Source of the DNA: Campylobacter anatolicus
GTDB taxonomy: Bacteria; Campylobacterota; Campylobacteria; Campylobacterales; Campylobacteraceae
NCBI RefSeq assembly: GCF_018145655.1
Contig: NZ_JAGSSY010000003.1
Span: forward strand, 124,001 to 188,000
Direction of reading: 5' to 3'
Length of the DNA: 64,000 bases
Shown here piece by piece: positions 29,101 through 37,482 of the stretch. The notes below the pieces were generated by a model, which saw only the letters and a program-made list of their open reading frames with translations, ran no database searches and was not told the origin of the DNA. A program made the translations under genes and the position numbers. The stretch's first letter is position 1; each line of letters begins with the position of its first letter.

Positions 29101-31251
29101 GTGAGCCTATTTTATACAGATATGGGAGTGTTAAATATAACTTCACAAATGCCATCAAGTCCTTTTAAATTTTTTGATAAAAAAATAGCCGATAGCGTAT
29201 TTGATTACGATTTTTACGACAAGATCGCAAGCTATGTGGTAAATGGTAAAATTTTAAATTTTGGTGGCGATGGTATAGCCCTATTAAGAGCCGCAAAGCT
29301 AAACAAGCACGAAAGCCCTGTTGATAGCAAAAATATCCAGACTTTTGCAAATTTAATACGCTTAAAAGCTGACGAAAACGGGAGTGTGAGATTTAAATTT
29401 AAAACACCAAACGCATTTAACTCAAAGCTTCGTCTTGATGCTATCGCAACAAATAGCGACAAAATAGGCTCAACTAGCACCGAAATCACCGTAAAAGATG
29501 ACGTTATCATCAAACCAAGCCTGCTTAGCTATCTGCTAAAAGGAGATGAGATAGACGCTAAATTAAGACTGATAAATACAACAAATTTAGATAAAAATCT
29601 CACTATTTCTATACTATCTAGCCAAAATTTAGAGTTAGAAACTGATAAAAATGTAAATTTAAAACCATTAGAAAATGTGAGTTTAAATTTAAAAATGAAA
29701 GCTATCAAAGATGGAGCAGCGGATTATAATATTATAGTAAGTGATATCAATAGCTCATTTAGCTATATCGCAAAACTTGATATTATAAACCCCTATCCAC
29801 TAAGCACATACTCAAAAAGCATAAGTATAGACGGCAAAAAACTCATAAAGCTTCCAAAAGGCTTTGAGAGTGTAAATATTGATGCGTCAAATTCGATCAT
29901 AAGTTTATTAAGTGGCATCTCAAAAGATCTCATTGCCTACCCTTATGGCTGCGTTGAACAACGCAGTAGTCGTATTTTAGCTCTTTTAAATGCTAAGTTT
30001 TCTAGTAAATCCGAGCTTGATGATAGGCAGAGATTTATAACACTTGGCATGAATGATATCGTAAAAATGCAAAAGACAAACGGTAGTTTTGGCTACTGGA
30101 GTGAGCTAGGATATACAAATGTTTTTGCTTCTATATATGCTACAGACGTACTACTAGAACTTGATAAAGCTGGATTTAGTGTGGCTAAAAATGTTAAAAA
30201 TAGAGCTGTCAAAAGTCTAAGTGAGTTAGATTATGATAGTGATTTTGAAAGATTATATGCGATGTATGTCGCCACAAAGGCTGGAGCTATCGATAGAGCC
30301 ATGATAAATAGCACATATGATGCTAAAATTTATACCTCAAATGTACTAAATCGCTATCTAATGGCATCATCGCTTAAAATTTTAGGACTTAACGACGAAG
30401 CAAATGCAGTTATCAAAGGCATAGATGAAAGTTTAAAATTTTATGATAAAAAACATCCATCAGACTTTCATTCACAACTGCGAGACAGAGCTTTTGTACT
30501 ATATCTTCACGCCACTCATTTTATGCCAAATGCCTATTCAGACGCACTTGCAAATACTATAATAACAAATTTAAATGAACTAGTTTCAACACAAGAAAAA
30601 GCCTTTGTATTACGTGCATTAAATGCTTATTTTAAGCCAAATTTAAGCGATACAATAAATAAATTTAAAATAATAAATGATAATAAATCGCAAGAATTTA
30701 CTGGATTGGTAAATATAAATATGAAAGCAAAAGATGGCAAATTCAATATAGAACCACTTAATAGCAGTAAATTGTTTATAGGTATTTCAAGCTCAGCACA
30801 CATCCCACTTGAACCAAAGCATAAAATAGAGTCAAAAGAGCTTGACATATACCGCACTTTTGTCGATAAAGACGGCAAAGAGATAGACATAAATAGTCTT
30901 AAAATTAACGATTTGATATACTCAAAAATTTCACTCAGCTCAAAAATGGCTATCAAAAATGGTGTGATAAATGAAATGATTAGTTCTTGTTTTGAAGCAG
31001 TAAATGAAAATCTTAATCCAAATTTAAGAGGTAAAATGACTAAAAATACTCTAAATTTAGAGTATCAAAGCATAAAAGATGATCGCGTGATAAGTTTTTA
31101 CAACTTAGATGAGAAAACCGGAGTGATCTTTACGCCGTATCGTGTCGTATTAACCGGCAAATGCACGCTACCAGCGACTATAACTGAAAATATGTATAAC
31201 GATAGCCAAAATGACTATGACCTAGTTCAAAAAAGCTTTATTGTAAAATAA
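26113..31251 (+). CDS. bacterial alpha-2-macroglobulin, thioester type
   Basis: A 1712-residue periplasmic protein of the YfhM/ECAM family, thought to trap proteases that breach the outer membrane while PBP1C repairs the wall. It has a signal peptide (about 19 residues) but no lipobox cysteine, so it is probably soluble rather than the lipoprotein seen in E. coli. The macroglobulin domains fill the middle, and the thioester motif is intact: Cys1280-Val-Glu-Gln1283 in PYGCVEQRSSR, followed by an alpha/alpha toroid region (MQKTNGSFGYW). It is co-transcribed with pbpC. Confidence 0.9.
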   Translation: MLKKGLFLTIISLVSLNALTFDKDKNIKIDTPKVVIFKTTEKVSNELVGKITHKKIFECLPSLEGAIQYLDDGLMLYTNDLHKGLQYSCKMGDSNVNFNSGEFKVRDVFKVNNARYLINFNDDVNETEISSNLQIKDANFTTQVASSKSFFINLDKNLTAPKFFLPVNFSSKFGANLTKEWEFDFANDKKNEQDKFELNPKAKTLNIENIAAISTNNGKLAARIYIKEWLYDDNALKNFISISGINRFSLSDIGYTYNEREEDDKSYYYYIDIISDEFKPQNSYEITLKAGFGDKEKQIKDDTTYNVKMGNFAPFVEFINDKPYISNVGQIGIKSINVPEIKVVIDKLSDANYRYFLNFDQSDIVLNDLSQEVTSKTYQLEGGINEISLNKIKLDFADMNDGIYTVNVYYDKDKYISKQVFFSDIAISAKLSKNELFVFANRLGENTMLANANVKIYGKKNEEIAIGATNDEGVFNLSKKDIYKDAKSVVVSLGKEQNFLILNNSENLNENAQHQLKDANETIDAYIHFASDIIRPNESIKGVGYLRDRNFKPLANMPIKLKITDPQDKNIAEFAIKTNDVGVISFDENITSELSGRFALSLIYANKKLSQNNFYVESFTPTRIQNQIALPDNKFIADGIITAKLSSNYLFGGAASDMSGTLAMNFYDKEYKNENFKGYKFINKTIQNNGYDVFEKQIKLDKNGKTQEPIVLNITSPNSIPSVIDAVLNFTINDDGKNISTSEIFTLYPYENLVGISTNKSLVEPNEKLNIKSVVLKAIDETQIQKELKFDIKRTTWEHTTDTYNVTRWHKKLEDVDSFVKPSGTFEYTFTQSGAYTIVATDIINGASASIDVDVSGWDYSTLAPTKELNKAQIKLNAKTYKKGDELSADISSVIKDGLALVTLEDNGVKAYKIVKVKNNSANVKFKLDFDFNGLYVGASIYRLTDGGNTPFRTYAKTYANADKSEKNIKLELIANKQAKSNADVNVTIKTEPNADVSLFYTDMGVLNITSQMPSSPFKFFDKKIADSVFDYDFYDKIASYVVNGKILNFGGDGIALLRAAKLNKHESPVDSKNIQTFANLIRLKADENGSVRFKFKTPNAFNSKLRLDAIATNSDKIGSTSTEITVKDDVIIKPSLLSYLLKGDEIDAKLRLINTTNLDKNLTISILSSQNLELETDKNVNLKPLENVSLNLKMKAIKDGAADYNIIVSDINSSFSYIAKLDIINPYPLSTYSKSISIDGKKLIKLPKGFESVNIDASNSIISLLSGISKDLIAYPYGCVEQRSSRILALLNAKFSSKSELDDRQRFITLGMNDIVKMQKTNGSFGYWSELGYTNVFASIYATDVLLELDKAGFSVAKNVKNRAVKSLSELDYDSDFERLYAMYVATKAGAIDRAMINSTYDAKIYTSNVLNRYLMASSLKILGLNDEANAVIKGIDESLKFYDKKHPSDFHSQLRDRAFVLYLHATHFMPNAYSDALANTIITNLNELVSTQEKAFVLRALNAYFKPNLSDTINKFKIINDNKSQEFTGLVNINMKAKDGKFNIEPLNSSKLFIGISSSAHIPLEPKHKIESKELDIYRTFVDKDGKEIDINSLKINDLIYSKISLSSKMAIKNGVINEMISSCFEAVNENLNPNLRGKMTKNTLNLEYQSIKDDRVISFYNLDEKTGVIFTPYRVVLTGKCTLPATITENMYNDSQNDYDLVQKSFIVK

Positions 31252-31255
31252 ATTT

Positions 31256-31285
31256 AATCGGCGTGAGTTTAGACTTACGCCGATT
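31256..31285 (+). terminator. stem-loop after the pbpC-A2M operon
   Basis: AATCGGCGT and ACGCCGATT are exact complements. Four more inner pairs (one of them G-U) make a 13-bp stem with a TTAG loop, five bases past the stop codon. The following bases TTCTCTACTT are only partly U-rich, but the stable GC core makes it a likely terminator. Confidence 0.65.
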
Positions 31286-31381
31286 TCTCTACTTATTTAG
31301 ATATCAATCTGCAACTTTTTTAATCAACAACTTCACCGCTCTTACTATACTCATAAAAAGAAAGATTTAAACAAATTTTAG

Positions 31382-31387
31382 TTAAAA
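31382..31387 (+). promoter_or_regulatory. -10 element for valS
   Basis: TAAAAT in the context TTTTAGTTAAAATCT lies 34 bases before the valS start. It is followed by an AGGATAAAGA ribosome site directly upstream of GTG 31421. No -35 is visible, which is normal for this genus. Confidence 0.4.
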
Positions 31388-31420
31388 TCTAACATTTTTT
31401 AAATTTAATAAGGATAAAGA

Positions 31421-34102
31421 GTGGCTGATTTTTACGACGCAAAAGCGATAGAGCAAAAATTTTATAAGATCTGCGAAGAGCGTGGGTATTTTGAGATAGA
31501 TGGTAACAAAGATATACAAAAAAATGGCAAAAATTTCTGCATAATGATGCCTCCGCCAAACGTAACTGGAGTGCTTCACATCGGACATTCACTAACTTTT
31601 ACTCTTCAAGATATTATGACACGCTATAAGCGTATGGATGGCTTTAAAACGCTTTGGCAACCTGGACTTGACCACGCAGGTATCGCTACTCAAAATGTCG
31701 TAGAAAAACAGCTTTTAGCACAAGGTATCACAAAAGAGCAGCTCGGAAGAGACGAGTTTGTCAAAAAAGTCTGGCAGTGGAAAGAACAAAGTGGTGGCAC
31801 GATAGTATATCAGATGAGACGGCTCGGCATCACTCCAGCCTGGAGTAGAGAGCGTTTCACTATGGACGAGGGGTTAAAAAAGGCAGTTAAAAAGGCATTT
31901 GTAAATTTATACAAAAAAGGACTGATCGTCAGAGGTAACTATATGGTAAATTGGTGCACTCACGATGGTGCATTAAGCGATGTAGAAGTAGAGCATAAAG
32001 AAAATAAAGGTAAACTCTATCACATCAGATACTATCTAGCAGACCAAAGCAAAACAAACTATCATGAGATGAATTTGCAAAATTCTAGCTCTTGTAAAAG
32101 TACTCACGATGGACTTAGCTATATTGTAGTCGCGACAACTCGCCCTGAGACATATTTCGGCGATACCGCTGTAATGGTAAATCCAAACGATGAGCGTTAT
32201 AAAAATTTGATAGGTAAAAGCGTAGTGTTACCTATAATAAATAAAAAGATAAAGATAATTGCCGATGAACACGTAGATATGGAGTTTGGGACAGGTCTTG
32301 TTAAGGTAACCCCTGCTCACGACACGAATGACTATGAGGTTGGGAAAAGACACAACCTTGAGTTTATAACAATATTTGACGAAAAAGGCATTTTAAACGA
32401 GCATTGCGATAAATTTGCTGGGCTTGAACGCCTTGAAGCACGAGACATTGTAGTAGCAGAGCTTGAGAGACTTGGCCATATTGAAAAGATAGAAGATTAT
32501 AACAACCAAGTCGGCTACTGCTACCGCTGTAAAAATGTAGTTGAGCCGTATATCTCAAAGCAGTGGTTTGTCAAAAGCACAATCGCTGATGAGGCTATCA
32601 AAAAAGTAAATGATGGCGGAGCTGAGTTTTATCCGAGCCATTGGATAAATAGCTTTAACGCATGGATGAGAGAGCTAAAAGATTGGTGTATCTCACGTCA
32701 GCTTTGGTGGGGACATCAGATCCCGGTATTTTACTGCGAATGCGGACACGAGTGGGCAGATGAGACAGATGAGCCGCAGTGCTGTCCAAAATGCAGATCT
32801 AAAAATTTTACACAAGATCCTGACGTGCTTGATACGTGGTTTTCAAGTGGTTTGTGGCCTATATCAACGCTAGGCTGGGGTAATGGCGAAGAGCTTAAAA
32901 ACATAAAATGGTTTGAGAGTGATTTGAAAGAATTTTATCCAAATACAATGCTAATAACTGGCTTTGATATACTATTTTTCTGGGTTGCAAGGATGATGTT
33001 TCAAAGTGAAAACGCCCTTGCAAAACTACCGTTTAAAGATATATACTTACACGCATTAGTCAAAGATAAAGATGGCAAAAAGATGAGTAAAAGTAGTGGC
33101 AATGTTATAGATCCACTTACTAAAATAGACGAATATAGTGCTGATATATTACGTTTTACGCTTACACTTTTAGCTGGTCTTGGACGTGATATAAGGCTTA
33201 GTGAAGACAGTATGGTGCTTGTGCGAAACTTTACAAATAAGCTTTACAATGCATCTAAATTTTTATTATTAAATTCTGATAAATTTGATAATCTAAGTGA
33301 CATAAAGGTGCAAACAAATCTTGGTAAGTATATACAAAGTCGCTTTAATGCATGCGTGAGCGAGGTGCGTGAAAATTTAGATGTTTATCGCTTTAATGAC
33401 GCTGCAAATGCAATTTATAAATTTCTTTGGGATGAGTTTTGCGACTGGGGTATAGAACTTAGCAAGGCCGATAAAGCAAGTGTGGCTGAGCTTGGAGCAA
33501 TATTTAAAGAGAGTATGCGTCTACTAAGCCCATTTATGCCTTTTATCAGCGAATATCTTTTCCATGAACTCAGTGGTACAAATTTAGAAAATTCATCATC
33601 TATTATGATACAAAGTTACCCTACGATTAATGAACGAGATATAACGTGCGAGCAGACTTTTGGGCTTGTGATAGAAAGCATTGTAAGCATACGCCGCGCT
33701 AAGGCGACCATAGAGCTTGGTAACTCAAAAATTTCAAAAGCATATATTCAAACTAACAGCAATATAAATTTAAACGATTTTACTGGATTTATCAAACTCC
33801 TTGCAAAGTGCGAAAATATAGAGCTTTGTAGCGATAAAATACCAAATGCCATAACAGATGTAAGCGAAAACGTTCAAAGCTTCATACCGCTTGATGGAGT
33901 AGATACTAGTGCGATGGTAACGCGTTTGCAATCTCAAAAGACAAAGCTTGAGAAAGAGATAGCAAAGCTGAGCGGTATGTTAAATAATGAAAAATTTATC
34001 GCCTCCGCACCACAGCAAGTCGTGCAAACTAGTCGCGAAGCACTGCAAAACGCACAGGAGAAATTTGATAAAGTGAGCAAAGAACTAAAGGTCTTTAGAT
34101 AG
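31421..34102 (+). CDS. valS: valyl-tRNA synthetase
   Basis: ValS charges tRNA-Val. It is a class I synthetase of 893 residues: HIGH motif in PPPNVTGVLHIGHSL, KMSKS in DGKKMSKSSGNVIDP, a CP1 editing insertion between them (TTRPETYFGDTAV, DYEVGKRH), and a C-terminal coiled coil (LQSQKTKLEKEIAKLSGML). A zinc-knuckle-like stretch is seen at CECGHEW..CCPKC. The start codon is GTG at 31421, with AGGA six bases upstream. It is followed at once by the restriction gene. Confidence 0.95.
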   Translation: MADFYDAKAIEQKFYKICEERGYFEIDGNKDIQKNGKNFCIMMPPPNVTGVLHIGHSLTFTLQDIMTRYKRMDGFKTLWQPGLDHAGIATQNVVEKQLLAQGITKEQLGRDEFVKKVWQWKEQSGGTIVYQMRRLGITPAWSRERFTMDEGLKKAVKKAFVNLYKKGLIVRGNYMVNWCTHDGALSDVEVEHKENKGKLYHIRYYLADQSKTNYHEMNLQNSSSCKSTHDGLSYIVVATTRPETYFGDTAVMVNPNDERYKNLIGKSVVLPIINKKIKIIADEHVDMEFGTGLVKVTPAHDTNDYEVGKRHNLEFITIFDEKGILNEHCDKFAGLERLEARDIVVAELERLGHIEKIEDYNNQVGYCYRCKNVVEPYISKQWFVKSTIADEAIKKVNDGGAEFYPSHWINSFNAWMRELKDWCISRQLWWGHQIPVFYCECGHEWADETDEPQCCPKCRSKNFTQDPDVLDTWFSSGLWPISTLGWGNGEELKNIKWFESDLKEFYPNTMLITGFDILFFWVARMMFQSENALAKLPFKDIYLHALVKDKDGKKMSKSSGNVIDPLTKIDEYSADILRFTLTLLAGLGRDIRLSEDSMVLVRNFTNKLYNASKFLLLNSDKFDNLSDIKVQTNLGKYIQSRFNACVSEVRENLDVYRFNDAANAIYKFLWDEFCDWGIELSKADKASVAELGAIFKESMRLLSPFMPFISEYLFHELSGTNLENSSSIMIQSYPTINERDITCEQTFGLVIESIVSIRRAKATIELGNSKISKAYIQTNSNINLNDFTGFIKLLAKCENIELCSDKIPNAITDVSENVQSFIPLDGVDTSAMVTRLQSQKTKLEKEIAKLSGMLNNEKFIASAPQQVVQTSREALQNAQEKFDKVSKELKVFR

Positions 34103-34104
34103 CA

Positions 34105-34926
34105 ATGGTGCCAAATAAAACAAGTTTTACTGATTTTTTAAATTCTTTAATAAAAACAAATGCCGGGCTAGATTATTTTTGTGATTTTGCAAAATGTAGT
34201 GAAAATTTAAAAGAAGTTGAGATAAAGCTAAATTCATTAAATTTTTTACTAAATAAATCAGATTTAAGAAGTGCGATTGAGGCACTTTTTAATGAAAATA
34301 AAAAGTGTTTTAGTATTTTAAATTTATTGATTGCAGTAAGAGATCAAAAAACTAATGTTTTAGATAAAAATTTTTGCTCCACAGAGCTTGATACTTTTTT
34401 TGAAGATCCAGAAAAAATTTACTATTTTTTTAAAGAGACTGGACTCGAACAACTCTTTAAAAATGGTAGGATAAGAAATTTATGTGATTATTTTTTTGGT
34501 ATTGAAGTTGGGCTTGATACAAATGCTAGAAAAAATCGTAGAGACAAGATTATGGAGAGTTATATCGCCGAAATTTTTAAAAAAAATAATATTGATTTTG
34601 CCGAGCAAGTTAAAACTTCAAAATTACATATTGATCTTGGCAGGGATGTGAAAAAATTTGATTTTACGATAAAAAGTCGCACAACAACCTATCTAATAGA
34701 GACAAATTTTTATAACACAGGTGGCTCAAAACTAAATGAAGTAGCAACAGCATATATAGAAATTTCTAATAAGATTAAATATTTTAAAGAATTTGAGTTT
34801 GCTTGGATTACAGATGGATGTGGCTGGCTTGAAGCAAAAAACAAGCTTAAAGAAGCTTACAATAGTGTTGAAATTTATAATTTAACCAACATTAACGAGT
34901 TTATAGAAAAGATAAAAAATGATTGA
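34105..34926 (+). CDS. DpnII-type restriction endonuclease (GATC, inferred)
   Basis: A type II endonuclease of the DpnII/MboI family, 273 residues and apparently intact. Family features are FFGIEVGLDTNARKNRRDKIME in the middle and a PD-(D/E)xK-like core: FDFTIKSR..YLIETNFYNTGGSK. Members cut unmethylated GATC; that target is inferred from family. It starts two bases after the valS stop and overlaps the methyltransferase by 8 bases. An A8 run at 34579-34586 is a possible slippage point. AT-rich composition and position between valS and metN suggest acquisition. Confidence 0.85.
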   Translation: MVPNKTSFTDFLNSLIKTNAGLDYFCDFAKCSENLKEVEIKLNSLNFLLNKSDLRSAIEALFNENKKCFSILNLLIAVRDQKTNVLDKNFCSTELDTFFEDPEKIYYFFKETGLEQLFKNGRIRNLCDYFFGIEVGLDTNARKNRRDKIMESYIAEIFKKNNIDFAEQVKTSKLHIDLGRDVKKFDFTIKSRTTTYLIETNFYNTGGSKLNEVATAYIEISNKIKYFKEFEFAWITDGCGWLEAKNKLKEAYNSVEIYNLTNINEFIEKIKND

Positions 34927-35721
34927 GAATTTTAAACTAATCAACGGTAATTGCTTTGAAATTCTACCAAAATTTAAAAAAGAATTTGATCTTATATTTG
35001 CCGATCCTCCATATTTTCTCTCAAATGATGGCTTAAGCATACAAAGTGGCAAAATTTTAAGTGTAAATAAAGGTGAATGGGACAAGGGTGTTGACTTTAA
35101 AAAGATTGACAATTTTAATTATGAGTGGCCAAAAATCACAAAAGAAGCCCAACTGATATTGGAAGCATTATGATTAGCGGAACTTATCATAACATCTTTT
35201 CAGTCGGACGAATGCTGCAGGACTTAGGCTATAAAATTTTAAATATTATAACTTTGGAAAAAACAAACCCGCCACCAAATTTTAGCTGCAGATATCTAAC
35301 GCACTCAACAGAGCAAATCATCTGGGCTAGAAAAAGTGAGAAATATAAGCATATTTTCAACTACGAACTTATGAAAAAACTAAACAATAACAAACAGATG
35401 AAAGATGTATGGCGATTTAATTCGATCGCCCCTTGGGAGAAGCTAAACGGCAAACACCCAACGCAAAAGCCTATATCACTTTTAGTTAGACTAATCCTAA
35501 TGACAACTAATGAAAATAGTGTAGTTTGCGACCCCTTTAGTGGTAGCAGCACGACTGGGATTGCTGCGAATTTACTTGGTAGAAAATTTGTAGGGATTGA
35601 AAAAGAGCAAGAATTTTATGAGATTTCATTAAAAAGAATAGATGAGTTAAGGAAAAACAAAAAGATGATTTTAAACAAAATTTCAGATTTAAAAAGCTTA
35701 AATAAGGCAAGTTTATTATGA
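34919..35721 (+). pseudogene. DpnA-type adenine-N6 DNA methyltransferase, frameshifted
   Basis: This should be the partner methyltransferase, of the beta class in which motif IV precedes motif I. The first part (34919-35173) has FADPPYFLSNDGL, matching DpnA-type enzymes, and then stops. The rest continues in another frame with MISGTYHN, NPPPNFSCRYLTHSTEQI, GKHPTQKP and motif I in DPFSGSSTTG. Adding one base at the CCC run at 35148-35150 restores a continuous frame (KEAPTDIGSIMISG). Either the enzyme is dead, or the assembly has a one-base error. Its end overlaps metN by four bases. Confidence 0.85.
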
Positions 35722-36674
35722 TTAAAATTTCAAATTTAAAAAAATATTACGGCGATGTTCTTACGATAGATAATGTAAGCCTTGAGATAGGTAGTGGTGA
35801 AATTTATGCCATAGTCGGACACAGTGGTGCTGGCAAATCAACTCTGCTTCGTTGCATAAACGGCTTGGAGGATTATTCAGATGGTTCGCTTAAAGTCTTT
35901 GGCAAGGAGATAAAAGATATAAAAGGCGATGAGCTTAGGCATTTTCGTAAAAATATAGGTATGATATTTCAGCATTTTGCACTAATGAGTCGTAAAAGCG
36001 TATTTGAAAACGTGGCTACTCCGCTTAGATTTTGGGGTGCAAAGGATAGCGAGATACGATCAAGAGTAAATGAGCTTTTAAATTTAGTTGGTCTTGAGAG
36101 CAAAAAAGATGTCTATCCAAACTCACTAAGTGGCGGTCAAAAACAGCGTGTAGCCATAGCTAGAGCCTTAGCATTAAGTCCAAAAATTTTACTTAGCGAC
36201 GAGGCAACATCGGCACTTGATCCAAATACTACAAAGTCTATTTTAGAGCTACTTAAACAGATAAATAAAGAACTTGGTATAAGCGTAGTTTTAGTTACTC
36301 ACGAGATGGACGTAGTTAAAAGCATCGCCTCTCGTGCCTTACTACTAGAGCACGGAAGGATAATTGGTAGTGGTAGCATTGAAGAGCTATTTTTAAAGCC
36401 TGATTTAAAGATGAAAGAGTTTTTAGGAGAAGAAGAGATTCTGCCTGAAAATGGCATAAATATAAGACTTTATTTTCCAAAAGAGGTCGCACAAAATAGC
36501 CTAATAACAACGATGGCAAGGGAGCTTGATATAAATTTTAACATCGTTTGGGGAAAACTGGAACGACTAAATGAGCATGTACTTGGAAATTTAGTCATAA
36601 ACGTAGATGAGAGCGATAGAGAAAAGATTATTGATTTTATCTCAAAAAGTGGCGTTTTATGGGAGGTAGCGTGA
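35718..36674 (+). CDS. metN: methionine ABC transporter ATP-binding protein MetN
   Basis: MetN powers the D/L-methionine importer MetNIQ. Walker A is GHSGAGKST, the signature LSGGQKQR, and Walker [13 protein letters not shown]. After residue 240 comes a C-terminal NIL-type domain ([20 protein letters not shown]) that in relatives binds methionine and inhibits transport. At 318 residues it is a little shorter than the E. coli protein. It overlaps the damaged methyltransferase by four bases and metI by one. Confidence 0.93.
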   Translation: MIKISNLKKYYGDVLTIDNVSLEIGSGEIYAIVGHSGAGKSTLLRCINGLEDYSDGSLKVFGKEIKDIKGDELRHFRKNIGMIFQHFALMSRKSVFENVATPLRFWGAKDSEIRSRVNELLNLVGLESKKDVYPNSLSGGQKQRVAIARALALSPKILLSDEATSALDPNTTKSILELLKQINKELGISVVLVTHEMDVVKSIASRALLLEHGRIIGSGSIEELFLKPDLKMKEFLGEEEILPENGINIRLYFPKEVAQNSLITTMARELDINFNIVWGKLERLNEHVLGNLVINVDESDREKIIDFISKSGVLWEVA

Positions 36675-37348
36675 TGTTTGGTATAGATTTGGCAAAATTT
36701 CCTGATATTTTTTCTCGTATACTGCTCCCAGCCATAAATGAGACGCTTTATATGAGCTTAGTTTCTACATTCTTAGCTTTTGTTATAGGTATGATACCTG
36801 CGGTGTTACTCATACTTTGGAGCAAAGATGGACTAAAACCAAATGTAAAGTGCTACTTTGTGCTTGACGTAGCGGTAAATATGCTTAGAAGTTTTCCATT
36901 TATCATACTCATTATCGTGCTTTTCCCTATCACAAAACTCATCGTAGGCACAAGTATTGGTACGACAGCTGCAATAGTTCCACTTACTATAGGAGCTGCT
37001 CCATTTGTCGCAAGACTCATTGAAAACTCACTAAAAGAGATAGACCGTGGCATAATAGAAGCGGCAAAAAGCTTTGGAGCATCAAATTTTCAAATCATAT
37101 TTCGCATAATGTTTATTGAGGCTTTACCTGGCATAATAGCAGCCTTTACACTCACGCTTATCGTAAATATAGGCTTTTCGGCGATGGCTGGAGCGGTAGG
37201 TGGTGGTGGGCTTGGTGCAGTTGCAATAAACTATGGCTACCAACGTTTTAGACCTGATATTATGTTTTATACAGTCGTGATTTTGATAATTATGGTACAA
37301 ATTTTTCAAATTTTTGGTAATTATCTATACAAAATCACAAAAAAATAG
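36674..37348 (+). CDS. metI: methionine ABC transporter permease MetI
   Basis: MetI forms the membrane channel of the importer. It is 224 residues with five hydrophobic segments and the EAA loop that contacts MetN (IEAAKSFGASNFQIIFRI). I start at ATG 36674, which overlaps the metN stop (TGATG) and follows a strong GGGAGG ribosome site at 36661-36666. The frame could extend to 36659 but that codon would precede the ribosome site. Confidence 0.93.
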   Translation: MFGIDLAKFPDIFSRILLPAINETLYMSLVSTFLAFVIGMIPAVLLILWSKDGLKPNVKCYFVLDVAVNMLRSFPFIILIIVLFPITKLIVGTSIGTTAAIVPLTIGAAPFVARLIENSLKEIDRGIIEAAKSFGASNFQIIFRIMFIEALPGIIAAFTLTLIVNIGFSAMAGAVGGGGLGAVAINYGYQRFRPDIMFYTVVILIIMVQIFQIFGNYLYKITKK

Positions 37349-37381
37349 TGAAATTTAATCTGATTTTAATCTTTTTTTCTT

Positions 37382-37387
37382 TACAAT
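37382..37387 (+). promoter_or_regulatory. -10 element for the metQ leader transcript
   Basis: TACAAT follows a T-rich run (CTTTTTTTCTTT), the usual look of a Campylobacter sigma-70 promoter. Transcription would begin near 37394, about 27 bases before the leader ORF. This allows the three metQ genes to be expressed on their own transcript as well as by read-through from metNI. Confidence 0.5.
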
Positions 37388-37420
37388 TGCGTCCAAATAT
37401 TTTAGTTGAAAGGAAAAAAG

Positions 37421-37480
37421 ATGAAATCAGATATGTGCGAAATGTGTCGTTGGTTAAATTCTAAGTTGTCTAAGGACTAA
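37421..37480 (+). CDS. 19-residue Met/Cys-rich leader peptide upstream of metQ
   Basis: The ORF reads ATG to TAA with 19 sense codons: MKSDMCEMCRWLNSKLSKD. An AAAGGA ribosome site at 37409-37414 lies six bases before the ATG, better than for many genes here. Two Met-Cys pairs (codons 5-6 and 8-9) and a Trp precede a hairpin region and the methionine-binding protein genes. I infer a sensor peptide on which ribosomes stall when charged Met or Cys tRNA is scarce. A CxxC peptide with another role cannot be excluded. Confidence 0.6.
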   Translation: MKSDMCEMCRWLNSKLSKD

Positions 37481-37482
37481 CT

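Noticed and set aside
34579-34586. A8 run in the endonuclease gene as a phase-variation tract
   Set aside because: A/T runs of this length are common throughout this AT-rich window; the frame is intact. Noted only as a possible slippage point.
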